Shown: positions 1 through 7,570, counted from the stretch's first letter. The stretch: DNA of 16,242 nt from Pseudaeromonas sp041911695 (GCA_041911695.1 JAYROM010000074.1:1-16242); one strand, 5' to 3'. Numbers and translations: made by a program. Notes: a model not told the origin generated them from the letters alone.

Positions 1-14
1 CGTTAGGCCGTGAT

Positions 15-47
15 AACACCACAAAGGGCGCCATGGTGGGCGCCCTT
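15..47 (-). terminator. Likely intrinsic terminator of the sap operon
   Basis: A 9-bp perfect stem (AAGGGCGCC at 24–32 pairing with GGCGCCCTT at 39–47) with a 6-nt loop lies 28 bp past the sapF stop. Read on the minus strand it is followed by TTTGTGGTGTT, a short, imperfect U-tract. On the plus strand nothing U-rich follows, so it probably serves the sap operon only. Nothing else is recognisable in bases 1–74. Confidence 0.55.
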
Positions 48-74
48 GCTGAAGTGGATGTCTTGCGATGGCGA

Positions 75-863
75 TTACCGCCGGTATTCGTGCCCGTAAC
101 TCTGGATCAACCGCTTGGTGACATCGTGCACCGGGGCGTTGAACACCTGTTCGGTCGGGCCGCTTTCCACCACCATACCCTGATGCATCACCATCACCTT
201 GTCGCTGATGTGGCGAACCAGCCCGAGGTCGTTGGCCACCACCACATAGGCGATGCCCAGCTCTTCCTGCAGTTTGAGCAGCAGGTTGATGATCTGCGAG
301 CGGACCGACAAGTCGAGCATGGAGAAGGTGTCATCGGCGACGATGATGCTCGGATTGAGGATCAAGGCGCGGGCGAGGGCGACACGCTGCTTCTGCCCGG
401 CGGAGATCATCTGCGGGTAGAACAGGGCGTGTTCCGGCAGCAGACCAACCATACGCAGGGTATCCTGCACCTTCTGCGCGCGCTCTTCCGGGCTCAGTTC
501 GGTATTCAGGATCAATGGTGCCTCGAGGATCCGTCCCAGTCGCAGACGCGGATTGAGCGAGGAGTTGGGGTCCTGGAAGATCATGCGGATCTGCTGGCAG
601 CGGCGCTGGTAGTTGGTGTCTTCAATCAACTCGCCCTGCACATAGATCTGGCCCTGACTGGGCGGAGCCACCCCGGCCAGGATGCGCGCCAGCGTGCTTT
701 TGCCAGCGCCAGCTTCCCCGACCAGTGCCAGCGTCTCACCTGCGTTCAGAGTAAAGCTGACTTCGTCAATCGCCTGGATGATGCGTTTACGGAACAAGAA
801 CCGGCGCTCGGTAAACTGCTTGCTGATGTTCTCAACCCGGAGCAGGGCTTCCTGATGACTCAT
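75..863 (-). CDS. sapF: Sap peptide ABC transporter, ATP-binding subunit SapF
   Basis: 262 aa, close to the usual length of SapF (about 268 aa). It is the second nucleotide-binding subunit of the SapABCDF importer, acting at the cytoplasmic face of the inner membrane with SapD. Visible motifs are Walker A GEAGAGKS (49–56), Q-loop Q97, a signature region ISAGQKQR (153–160) instead of LSGGQ, and Walker B IIVADD (173–178). The usual catalytic Glu after the Walker B Asp is Asp178, and the H-loop His position is Asn211 (VANDLG). Part of this degeneracy is, as recalled, also seen in enterobacterial SapF. The start codon overlaps the sapD stop by 4 nt (ATGA), and it is the last gene of the operon. 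Family and position make the call firm; the importance of the substitutions is inference. Confidence 0.93.
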   Translation of the reverse strand: MSHQEALLRVENISKQFTERRFLFRKRIIQAIDEVSFTLNAGETLALVGEAGAGKSTLARILAGVAPPSQGQIYVQGELIEDTNYQRRCQQIRMIFQDPNSSLNPRLRLGRILEAPLILNTELSPEERAQKVQDTLRMVGLLPEHALFYPQMISAGQKQRVALARALILNPSIIVADDTFSMLDLSVRSQIINLLLKLQEELGIAYVVVANDLGLVRHISDKVMVMHQGMVVESGPTEQVFNAPVHDVTKRLIQSYGHEYRR

Positions 864-1858
864 TTTTTCGCCTCATCCAGATTGAGCGGGAAATGACAGC
901 TGTACTGCTGGCCCTTAAGTTGGGTCACGCGCGGTGTTTGCACGCATAGCTTCTGGGCATACGGGCAGCGCGGGCCGAGACGACAACCTATCGGCAGATG
1001 TTGCAACGCCGGAATCACCCCGCGCAGGGCATTCAGTCGTGACTTGTGCGGCAGGCGGCCACTGAAGTCAGGGATGGCCTCCAGCAGGGCATGGGTATAC
1101 GGATGGTGCGGCGCATTCAGGATCAGATCGCGCGGTGCGGTTTCCACCATCTGTCCGCAATACATGACAGTGATGGTTTCGGTCAGGTTGGCGATGGTGG
1201 AGATATCGTTACTGATCAGCAGAATCGTGGTGTTGTTGTTCTGGTTCATGCGATCCAGCAGACGCAACAGCTGCGCCTGCGTGGTCGCTTCCATGGCGCT
1301 GATCGGTTCATCAGCAATCAACAGACGCGGCTGGATGGCAATCGCCATGGCGATCATCACCTTCTGGCACACCCCTTCGGACAACTCGTGCGGATAGGCG
1401 CCCATCACGGTGCGGTGATCCTTGATGCCGACACGGTGCAGCAGGGCGATGGCATGTTTGCGTCGCCAGAACAGTCGCTGCCACCACTTGCCTTCAAACA
1501 CACGGTTAGGGATAACCTCGGTCAACTGGCGACCGATGGGGATCGACGGGTCGAGACAGGAGCGTGGCTCCTGGAAGATCATCGCTACATAACGGCCAAT
1601 GGTCTTGCGCCGCTCGCGTGGCGACAGGCTCATCAGATCGATGTCGTTGATGCGCATGCGGTCGGCGCTGACATGCCAGTTTTCTTTGATCATGCCGACG
1701 ATCGCCTTGGCGACCAGACTCTTGCCCGAGCCGGATTCACCGACCAGACCGCGGATCTCGCCTTCGTTGATGGTCAGGCTGAGGCGGTCAACCGCGCGGA
1801 CGCGGCCGGCAGAGGTATCAATCTCAATGGTCAGATTGCGAATATCGAGCAGCGGCAT
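860..1858 (-). CDS. sapD: Sap peptide ABC transporter, ATP-binding subunit SapD
   Basis: 332 aa, full length for SapD of the oligopeptide/dipeptide ATPase family. Walker A is GESGSGKS (40–47), the Q-loop glutamine is Q96, the signature is LSEGVCQ (159–165), and Walker B is LLIADE (179–184). The D-loop reads SAME rather than SALD. The H-loop reads ISNDIS with Asn217 where ATPases normally carry His; enterobacterial SapD, as recalled, keeps ISHD. The C-terminal extension has the peptide-transporter pattern GCRLGPRCPY with Cys292, Cys298, Cys305 and Cys321. In E. coli SapD is also connected with Trk potassium uptake; nothing here tests that. Its ATG shares one base with the sapC stop (TGATG), so translational coupling is likely. 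Confidence 0.94.
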   Translation of the reverse strand: MPLLDIRNLTIEIDTSAGRVRAVDRLSLTINEGEIRGLVGESGSGKSLVAKAIVGMIKENWHVSADRMRINDIDLMSLSPRERRKTIGRYVAMIFQEPRSCLDPSIPIGRQLTEVIPNRVFEGKWWQRLFWRRKHAIALLHRVGIKDHRTVMGAYPHELSEGVCQKVMIAMAIAIQPRLLIADEPISAMEATTQAQLLRLLDRMNQNNNTTILLISNDISTIANLTETITVMYCGQMVETAPRDLILNAPHHPYTHALLEAIPDFSGRLPHKSRLNALRGVIPALQHLPIGCRLGPRCPYAQKLCVQTPRVTQLKGQQYSCHFPLNLDEAKK

Positions 1859-2754
1859 CAGTCAATTCCCTTCTGTAAGGCACGACGCAACCCTTCACCG
1901 ACCAGATGGGTGGCGAGAATACTGAAGGCGATGGCCAATCCGGGCAGGGTCACGGTCCAGGAGCCGATATAAATCAGATCCATGCCGTCGGCGAGCATGG
2001 TGCCCCATTCTGGTAACGGTGACTGGGCGCCGATACCGAGGAAGCAGACGGCGCTGATATCGAGAATCGCAGTGGCCAGCGCCCGCGAGGTCTGGGTGAC
2101 CACGGTGTCGACAATATTGGGCAGGATGGCCAAGCGCAGAATACGCAGTGGCGTTGAGCCATCCAGCCGTACCGCGATGATGTACTCCTTCTGCAGCTCG
2201 TTGCTGACTGCGGCATAGACGGCGCGTACAAATTGCGGGATCAGCACCAGGGTGACGGCCAGTACGGCATTGTCCAGTCCCGGGCCAAACAGGGCGACCA
2301 GCACGATGGCCAGCAGCAACGACGGGATAGAGAGCAGCATGTCGAGCATATGGTGCAGCACGCTGGATTTGAGCCCGCGGGTCATCCCGGCCAACACGCC
2401 AATCGCGCAGCCGAGCAGCATGGCAATCGCGGTGGTGACCAGCGCGCTACCAAAGGTCAGTCGTGCGCCGTTGACCAGGCGGGAGAGCAGATCGCGCCCC
2501 AGATCGTCGGTGCCAAAGAAGTGGTGCAGGGTGCCTTCGGTGGTCCACGATGGCGGCAACAACAGGGCATCGGCATGCTGCTCCAGCGGGTCGAAGCTAA
2601 CCAGTTCCGGCCCGATCACGGCGACCACCACCAGGAAGATCAGTCCCCACAGGCCGACCATCGCCAGTGGGTCCTCGCGGTAGGCGAGCCAGGTCTGGCT
2701 GAGCGCCGAGGGGATACGGATCTCGGTGTATCCTTTCTTAGTCTTGCTGGCCAT
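1858..2754 (-). CDS. sapC: Sap peptide ABC transporter, permease SapC
   Basis: 298 aa inner-membrane permease, partner of SapB. The frame is open to 2871, but the ATG at 2754 is the better start: it gives MASKTKKGYTEIRIPS, matches the family length (about 296 aa) and has AAGGA five bases upstream. The 39 extra upstream residues are translated sapB sequence in another frame. A cytoplasmic N-terminus is followed by the first membrane helix (around 32–50), the DppC/OppC-type N-terminal region with FGTDDLGRD (about 80–88), several further helices, and the EAA loop (EYIIAVRLDGSTPLRI) that docks on the ATPases. It overlaps the end of sapB by 17 nt and the start of sapD by 1 nt. Confidence 0.93.
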   Translation of the reverse strand: MASKTKKGYTEIRIPSALSQTWLAYREDPLAMVGLWGLIFLVVVAVIGPELVSFDPLEQHADALLLPPSWTTEGTLHHFFGTDDLGRDLLSRLVNGARLTFGSALVTTAIAMLLGCAIGVLAGMTRGLKSSVLHHMLDMLLSIPSLLLAIVLVALFGPGLDNAVLAVTLVLIPQFVRAVYAAVSNELQKEYIIAVRLDGSTPLRILRLAILPNIVDTVVTQTSRALATAILDISAVCFLGIGAQSPLPEWGTMLADGMDLIYIGSWTVTLPGLAIAFSILATHLVGEGLRRALQKGID

Positions 2755-3700
2755 ACAATTCCTTTCTTCGCGCAGGGTAGAGCAGGGTCGACAACAGTTC
2801 GGCGGCAATATTAAGCACCAGCAGGACACAGGAGACCAGTAACAGACTGGTCTGAATGACGGCGTAGTCACGCGCCATGATGCTGCTGATCAGCCAGTGG
2901 CCCATGCCGGGCCATTCGAACACCTGCTCGATGATGATGGCAGAGGTGATAATGGTGCCAAATTGCAGCGTCAGTTGCGGCAGGATCGGCGGTAAGGCAT
3001 TGCGCAGACCGTGACGCAGGATAACAAACATCAACGACCAGCCACGGCTGAAGGCGGCCTTGATGTAGTTCTGGCGCAGTACATCGGCCATCGAGTTGCG
3101 CACCAGGCGGACGATTTCGGTGGTTGGCAGCACCGACAACGCCAGAGAAGGCAATAGCAGATGATGCAGGGCATTCATCCACGCGCTCCAACGGAAGGGT
3201 TCATTTGACAACCAGCAGTCGATGAGGATAAACCCGGTCACCGGTTTGATCTCATACAGCAGGTTGAGTTGCCCGGAAGAGGGTAACCAGTGCAGTTGCA
3301 GCGCGAACAGTAAGATCAACAACTGTCCTAACCAATAGACCGGCAGCGAGGCGCCGAGCAGGCTAAAGCCCATGATGCCGACATCCAGTGGCCGACCCAG
3401 ATTGAGGGCGGCCAGGGTACCGAGCGGAATGCCGACCAGCACGGCGATACCGACGGCCACCAGACACAGCTCCAACGTGGCTGGCAGGTGACGGGCCAGG
3501 TCTTCGAGCACCGGGTGACCGGTCTGGGTCGAATAACCAAACTCACCACTAAACAGGCGGCTCAGATAGTTGAGATAACCCTGCACCAGGTGAGGCACCG
3601 GGATGCTGCTGAGTTCCACTTCCAGCCAGTAGGACAACAAGGTCAGCCCCAGCAGGGTGAACAGCAACAGGTTCAGACGTCTCAAGGTATAGCTCAGCAT
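2738..3700 (-). CDS. sapB: Sap peptide ABC transporter, permease SapB
   Basis: 320 aa, nearly identical in length to E. coli SapB (321 aa). It is a DppB/OppB-type inner-membrane permease: an N-terminal helix (about 8–26), a periplasmic stretch ending FSGEFGYSTQTG, then further hydrophobic segments. The EAA loop is NYIKAAFSRGWSLMFVILRH, followed by the GLRNALPPILPQ region typical of the family. The start lies 3 nt after the sapA stop with only a modest ribosome site (AGGGAA). It forms the translocation channel with SapC. Confidence 0.93.
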   Translation of the reverse strand: MLSYTLRRLNLLLFTLLGLTLLSYWLEVELSSIPVPHLVQGYLNYLSRLFSGEFGYSTQTGHPVLEDLARHLPATLELCLVAVGIAVLVGIPLGTLAALNLGRPLDVGIMGFSLLGASLPVYWLGQLLILLFALQLHWLPSSGQLNLLYEIKPVTGFILIDCWLSNEPFRWSAWMNALHHLLLPSLALSVLPTTEIVRLVRNSMADVLRQNYIKAAFSRGWSLMFVILRHGLRNALPPILPQLTLQFGTIITSAIIIEQVFEWPGMGHWLISSIMARDYAVIQTSLLLVSCVLLVLNIAAELLSTLLYPARRKELYGQQD

Positions 3701-3703
3701 GAT

Positions 3704-5326
3704 TTATTCCCTGTAGGCATGCTTGAAGTCGATCCCGCCGACCGGGGTCGTTTCCAGATTATGGACATCCTTACCACTGACATACAGGTTGAGGCTGTGC
3801 ACCAGTGGTAACAGGGGAAGCTCTTTTTGCACCAGTGACTGCATCTGCTGGTAGGACAGAATGCGATCAGCCAATTGGCTGCTGCGGTTGGCTTGGGCCA
3901 TCAGGCGTTCAAACTCGGGATTGCACCAGCGTGAGAAGTTGTAACCATAGTCGTTACGTGACTGGCAGCCGAGCAGCGGGCGGAAAAAGTTGTCCGGATC
4001 TGAGGTGTCTGCGCTCCAGCTCATCAGCAGGGCGTCGTGGCGTCCCTCTTGCAGCATGCTGCGCATCAGTGGCCAGCGCAGTTGCACGAAGCGCACGCGA
4101 ATACCAATGCGCTGCAGATCGCTTTGCAGCAGCTGCGCGGTCTTGAGCATGGTCGGGTTGTTGGCCTGGGTGGTGGGTTGCAACCACAGGGTCATATCGA
4201 AGCCGTCGTCCAGCCCGGCCTTCTTCAACAGTGCGCGGGCCGCCTGCAGATCGTAGTCGGTCTCCTGCAGATTGGGGTTGTAGCCCCACGAGATCGGCGG
4301 TAACAGCGAGTTGGCCCACTCACCAGTATGGAAAAATACCGCCTGCAACAGGTTGTCGCGGTTGATCGCCTGGGCAATCGCCTGACGCACCCGTAGGTCA
4401 GACAGCGGCTTCTTGCTGGTATTAAAGGCGATAAATGAGGTATTCAGCCCACTGTCCTCACTCAGGCTGAGCGTCGGTTGGGTGCGAATAAAGCTGACCT
4501 GACTGGCGGCGGGCATCGACATCACCTGGCACTCGTCGGTCAGCAACTTGGTCAGTCGCTTGTTGGCTTTTGGCGTGTAGTCGAAGGCCAGACGCTGCAG
4601 GGTGGCCATGCGCTCCCAATAGTTCTCGTTACGCACCAGGCGGATGAACTCGCCGCTGCGGAACTCCTGCTGCATGAAGGGGCCGGTGCCGATGGCCTGC
4701 ATGTCCAGCAGCTGTGGCCGCCCGGCCAGCATCATCTTGCCGGCATATTCAGCGGACAGGATGACCGCATAGTCACTCGCCAGATAGGAGAGGAACGAGG
4801 CGTTGGGGGCGGTGAGCTGGAATTCAACGTGGCTGTCGTCCACACGGCGAATATCGCGCACCTGCTCTTGGAAGTCGGTGTTATCAAAGAACGGGTAATT
4901 ACCACCGGAGACATTATGGAACGGATGCTGGCTGTTAAGCATGCGTCTGAAGCTGAACACCACATCGTCGGCGTTCATGGTCCGTGTCGGGGTAAACCAG
5001 GGGCGGGTATGAAACGCCACATGGGGCCGTAGGGTAAAACTGTAGGTCAGGCCGTCGGCACTCACGCTCCAGTCACTGGCCAGTGCCCCTTCAATCCGCT
5101 GGGTCAGTGGATTCAGCGTCAGCAGACGGTCGTAGACCTGCTGTGACAAGGTCGAGCCCATACTACCCGTGGTATATAACTGCGGGTTCATGCTGGTCGG
5201 GGCACTTTCCATGCAGTAGATCAGGCCGTTGCGCAAGGTCGGATCAGCTTCCTGCTTGCATCCGGTCAACAGCAGTTGGCAGCCCATCAGCGCCAGGATA
5301 AATCGCATCATCATATTTGTATTCAT
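3704..5326 (-). CDS. sapA: Sap peptide ABC transporter, substrate-binding protein SapA (predicted lipoprotein)
   Basis: 540 aa, family 5 extracellular solute-binding protein (DppA/OppA/SapA type). The N-terminus MNTNMMMRFILALMGCQ runs into a lipobox LLTGC with Cys23 as the predicted lipidation site. Family hallmarks are WFTPTRTMNADDVVFSFRRM, GTGPFM, and SDPDNFFRPLLGCQ near the C-terminus, which closely resemble enterobacterial SapA. The E. coli protein, as recalled, has an ordinary cleavable signal instead of a lipobox. The ATG overlaps the pspF stop by one base (TGATG), and no good Shine–Dalgarno sequence lies upstream, so translation probably depends on pspF. Further ATGs at codons 5–7 are possible starts and would not change the mature protein. 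The native substrate cannot be read from sequence. Confidence 0.93.
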   Translation of the reverse strand: MNTNMMMRFILALMGCQLLLTGCKQEADPTLRNGLIYCMESAPTSMNPQLYTTGSMGSTLSQQVYDRLLTLNPLTQRIEGALASDWSVSADGLTYSFTLRPHVAFHTRPWFTPTRTMNADDVVFSFRRMLNSQHPFHNVSGGNYPFFDNTDFQEQVRDIRRVDDSHVEFQLTAPNASFLSYLASDYAVILSAEYAGKMMLAGRPQLLDMQAIGTGPFMQQEFRSGEFIRLVRNENYWERMATLQRLAFDYTPKANKRLTKLLTDECQVMSMPAASQVSFIRTQPTLSLSEDSGLNTSFIAFNTSKKPLSDLRVRQAIAQAINRDNLLQAVFFHTGEWANSLLPPISWGYNPNLQETDYDLQAARALLKKAGLDDGFDMTLWLQPTTQANNPTMLKTAQLLQSDLQRIGIRVRFVQLRWPLMRSMLQEGRHDALLMSWSADTSDPDNFFRPLLGCQSRNDYGYNFSRWCNPEFERLMAQANRSSQLADRILSYQQMQSLVQKELPLLPLVHSLNLYVSGKDVHNLETTPVGGIDFKHAYRE

Positions 5327-6351
5327 CAGAGTGGCCGCGCCCTAAGGCCATGTTTTCTTAATAAACCACGAAGCTGATCGTAACTTAACCCAACCATTTG
5401 TGCAGCTGTTCTCTGGGTATATCGCGCCGCGGCGAGCAGTTTGTGCAATAAAGCAGCCTCGTAAGCGGACATATGCTGCATCCAATCGGTTGGTAACGGG
5501 ATATCAGGCGCCACCGTGGCGCAGGGAGAGGGATCTGTGCTGTCCGGTGCGGGCTGGGGCGAAGGCGACATGTGTGCTGACCACGGGGTAGCGAAGGGGT
5601 CAAGACACAGCTCGGTGAGGGGTTGGCCCGGAGCACCATAACGATACAGGCTGCGTTCGACCACATTGCGCAGTTCGCGGACATTGCCGGGCCAGGGATG
5701 GCGTCGTAACTGCTCGCAGACCTGCTCGCTGAATCCCGCAAACTCTCCGGCCCCCAACTCCTGACACAAGCCTTCGGCAAAGTGCTGTGCCAGCAGCAGG
5801 ATGTCATCCTGACGTACCCGCAGCGGGGGGAGTGGTATTACGTCAAACGCCAAGCGATCGAGCAGGTCGGCGCGGAATGCCCCCGACGCCACCCGCGCCG
5901 GCAGATCGGCATGGGTGGCGCCGATCAGTCGCACATCGACGCGGATCGGCTGCTGGCCGCCGACGCGTTCAAATTCGCCATACTCGATGACGCGTAGCAG
6001 TTTCTCCTGCAGGCGCGGGCTCATGGTGGCCAGCTCGTCGAGAAACAGGGTGCCGCCATCGGCGCGTTCAAACCGGCCAGGATGGCGTTGCCGGGCGCCG
6101 GTAAAAGCCCCCGCCTCATGGCCGAATAGCTCGGTCTCGAGCAGGGATTCGCTCAGGCTGGCACAGTTAATTGAGATAAAGGGCTGCTGCCAGCGTGCGG
6201 ACAGATAGTGCAAGCGATGGGCGATTAACTCTTTGCCGGTACCGCGTTCGCCAATTACCAGCACCGGGCGTGGAATGGGCGCCAGACGTGAAACCTGCTC
6301 CAGCACATCACCGATCACTGCCGATTCACCGACCAGTCGAGTGAGTTCCAT
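5326..6351 (-). CDS. pspF: Phage shock operon transcriptional activator PspF (sigma-54 enhancer-binding protein)
   Basis: 341 aa AAA+ bacterial enhancer-binding protein without an N-terminal receiver domain, as expected for PspF (325 aa in E. coli). Walker A is GERGTGKE (34–41). The sigma-54-contacting loop is an intact GAFTGA (81–86), and Walker B is GGTLFLDE (99–106). Trp54 (SARWQQPF) appears to match E. coli Trp56, known for PspA contact. A Fis-type helix-turn-helix closes the protein (RTAAQMVGLSYDQLRGLLRK). The linker before it, about residues 250–300, is Pro/Ser-rich and poorly conserved. AAGGAG lies five bases before the ATG. It is divergent from pspA and first gene of the sap operon. 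Confidence 0.96.
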   Translation of the reverse strand: MELTRLVGESAVIGDVLEQVSRLAPIPRPVLVIGERGTGKELIAHRLHYLSARWQQPFISINCASLSESLLETELFGHEAGAFTGARQRHPGRFERADGGTLFLDELATMSPRLQEKLLRVIEYGEFERVGGQQPIRVDVRLIGATHADLPARVASGAFRADLLDRLAFDVIPLPPLRVRQDDILLLAQHFAEGLCQELGAGEFAGFSEQVCEQLRRHPWPGNVRELRNVVERSLYRYGAPGQPLTELCLDPFATPWSAHMSPSPQPAPDSTDPSPCATVAPDIPLPTDWMQHMSAYEAALLHKLLAAARYTQRTAAQMVGLSYDQLRGLLRKHGLRARPL

Positions 6352-6360
6352 TGCTGCTCC

Positions 6361-6401
6361 TTAACCCATAAGTTGGTTTATTTAACCATTTATTGGTGAA
6401 T
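6361..6401. promoter_or_regulatory. Two tandem dyad elements, probable PspF upstream activating sites
   Basis: Two similar units lie side by side: TTAACC-N6-TTGGTTTA (6361–6380) and TTAACC-N5-TTGGTGAA (6382–6400). Each is an imperfect inverted repeat, and the pair is offset by 20–21 bp, two DNA turns. The inner half-sites also make the palindrome TGGTT-N5-AACCA (6374–6388). They sit about 110–150 bp upstream of the predicted pspA start site and directly before the pspF start codon. That suits binding of PspF oligomers to activate pspA while repressing pspF, as known in E. coli. The exact PspF motif is not verified here. Confidence 0.6.
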
Positions 6402-6428
6402 AATAACATGGTATCAGCTGGGTGTCGC
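6400..6428 (-). promoter_or_regulatory. Candidate sigma-70 promoter of pspF–sapABCDF
   Basis: On the minus strand a -10 box TATTAT (6400–6405, 5 of 6 to consensus) is preceded, after 17 bp, by GCGACA (6423–6428, 4 of 6 to TTGACA). Transcription would begin near 6393, inside the tandem dyad elements, so an occupied site would block it. This fits autorepression of pspF but rests on short motifs only. Confidence 0.35.
6412..6424 (+). promoter_or_regulatory. Weak candidate IHF site in the psp control region
   Basis: TATCAG-CTGG-GTG matches WATCAR-N4-TTR at all but one defined position and has A/T-rich DNA on its 5' side. IHF bends DNA between the PspF sites and the pspA promoter in E. coli. Here the site lies close to the enhancer elements, and the A/T-rich tract 6427–6471 could instead provide the bend. 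Low confidence. Confidence 0.22.
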
Positions 6429-6483
6429 ATGGCGATAAATTTAATTTCCTTATATTTCATATAAATACAATGCTGTGCAAAGT

Positions 6484-6499
6484 TGGCCCGCTCCTTGCG
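6484..6499 (+). promoter_or_regulatory. Sigma-54 promoter of the pspABC–ycjXF operon
   Basis: TGGCCCG-CTCC-TTGCG matches the consensus TGGCACG-N4-TTGCW closely. The invariant GG (6485–6486) and GC (6497–6498) are separated by exactly 10 bp, as required. Transcription would start near 6510, about 86 nt before the pspA ATG. The match, the position before pspA and the adjacent activator gene pspF all agree. Confidence 0.9.
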
Positions 6500-6595
6500 A
6501 TGTGATCACTGACAACGCAGACCACCGGTCTCTCGCTGCATCAGGGCAGGGGATGACACGGTTGACTGCCTTACTGTGAACCGAGGAGAACTATC

Positions 6596-7306
6596 ATGGG
6601 CGTTTTTTCCCGACTGGCTGATATCGTTAATGCCAACGTCAATGCCATGCTCGACAAGGCTGAAGATCCACAGAAGATGGTGCGCCTGATCATCCAGGAG
6701 ATGGAAGAGGGGTTGGTACGTGAACGGGCCAACCTGGCGCGCTTTCTGGCCGACAAGAAGGAGCTGCAACGTCAGTTCCACCGCTATGCCGCGCGCATTG
6801 AGGATTGGCAGTCCAAGGCACGTCTGGCGCTGCAAAAAGGGCGCGATGATCTGGCGCGTTCAGCCCTGATCGAGAAGAATCGCGAGCAGCAACTGGCCGA
6901 TGCCATGGCGCAGGAGATGTCGGCGGTCGAAGAGGGGATCAACAAGCTGGAGAGCGAAATCAACCAGCTGGAGACCAAGCTGGAAGATGCCCGCGCACGG
7001 CAGAAGGCGATGGTGTTGCGCAGTGCCGCCGCCAGCAGCCGGTTGAATGTGCAGCAGCATGCACAGCAAGGGGCGCCGGCCAGCATGATGGACAAATTTG
7101 ATCGCATGGAGCGTAAGATAGAGGAGATGGAAGGCCGTGCCGATGCCTGGCGTGGACAGTCTGGTCTGCATGCCCAGTTTGCTGAACTGGAAGCCGATGA
7201 CGAGATTGCCCGTGAACTGGCGGCCATGAAGGCCGATCTGGCGCCGGCTGTCCCGGTTGTTGCACCCACCCCGACTGCCCCGGAAGAGGGTAATAAGGAG
7301 GCTTGA
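6596..7306 (+). CDS. pspA: Phage shock protein A (membrane-stress effector, PspF inhibitor)
   Basis: 236 aa, PspA/IM30/Vipp1 (ESCRT-III-like) family; the E. coli protein is 222 aa. The N-terminus MGVFSRLADIVNANVNAML forms the amphipathic membrane-binding helix and carries the near-invariant LADIVNAN–EDPQKM region. Most of the rest is long coiled-coil helix (about 25–190) with the RSALIEKNREQQL segment typical of the family. The C-terminus has the usual FAELEADDEIARELAAMKAD and then a Pro/Ala/Val-rich tail not present in E. coli. PspA binds and inhibits PspF at rest and assembles on damaged inner membrane under stress. AGGAG lies 7 nt before the ATG. Its stop is 3 nt before pspB. Confidence 0.97.
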   Translation: MGVFSRLADIVNANVNAMLDKAEDPQKMVRLIIQEMEEGLVRERANLARFLADKKELQRQFHRYAARIEDWQSKARLALQKGRDDLARSALIEKNREQQLADAMAQEMSAVEEGINKLESEINQLETKLEDARARQKAMVLRSAAASSRLNVQQHAQQGAPASMMDKFDRMERKIEEMEGRADAWRGQSGLHAQFAELEADDEIARELAAMKADLAPAVPVVAPTPTAPEEGNKEA

Positions 7307-7309
7307 TCT

Positions 7310-7570
7310 ATGGGGGGATTCCTCTACGTACCGACTATCCTGTTCCTGGTGATCGTGGCGCCGCTGTGGTTGATCCTGCACTACCGCAGTCGGCGACATA
7401 CCGCGGTGGGGTTGTCGGATGATGAAAGAACCCGGTTGACGGCGCTGTTGGCGCAAACCGAGTTGCTGCAACAACGGGTCCAGACGCTGGAGCGTCTGCT
7501 GGATGCGGATTCACCCGAGTGGCGACAGGAGTTTGCCTCCTCAGGTGATGGCAACGGGAGCGCGCGATGA
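7310..7570 (+). CDS. pspB: Phage shock protein B
   Basis: 86 aa (E. coli PspB is 74 aa). One N-terminal transmembrane helix (about 4–23, YVPTILFLVIVAPLWLIL) is followed by a cytoplasmic leucine-zipper-like helix (LSDDERTRLTALLAQ through TLERLLD). It ends with the conserved SPEWR and a short extra tail. PspB works with PspC at the inner membrane to release PspF from PspA. The AAGGAGG ribosome site lies inside the end of pspA, and the stop overlaps the pspC start by 4 nt. Confidence 0.95.
   Translation: MGGFLYVPTILFLVIVAPLWLILHYRSRRHTAVGLSDDERTRLTALLAQTELLQQRVQTLERLLDADSPEWRQEFASSGDGNGSAR

Noticed and set aside
33..896. Long plus-strand open frame opposite sapF, and other long antisense frames opposite sapC, sapA and ycjF.
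   Set aside because: They are antisense to well-recognised genes, show His/Gln/Arg-rich composition typical of shadow frames in high-GC DNA, and lack domain motifs.
2755..2871. 39-residue N-terminal extension of sapC.
   Set aside because: It lies in sapB coding sequence, is rich in Cys and Pro unlike the family, and the ATG at 2754 has a good ribosome site and gives family length.
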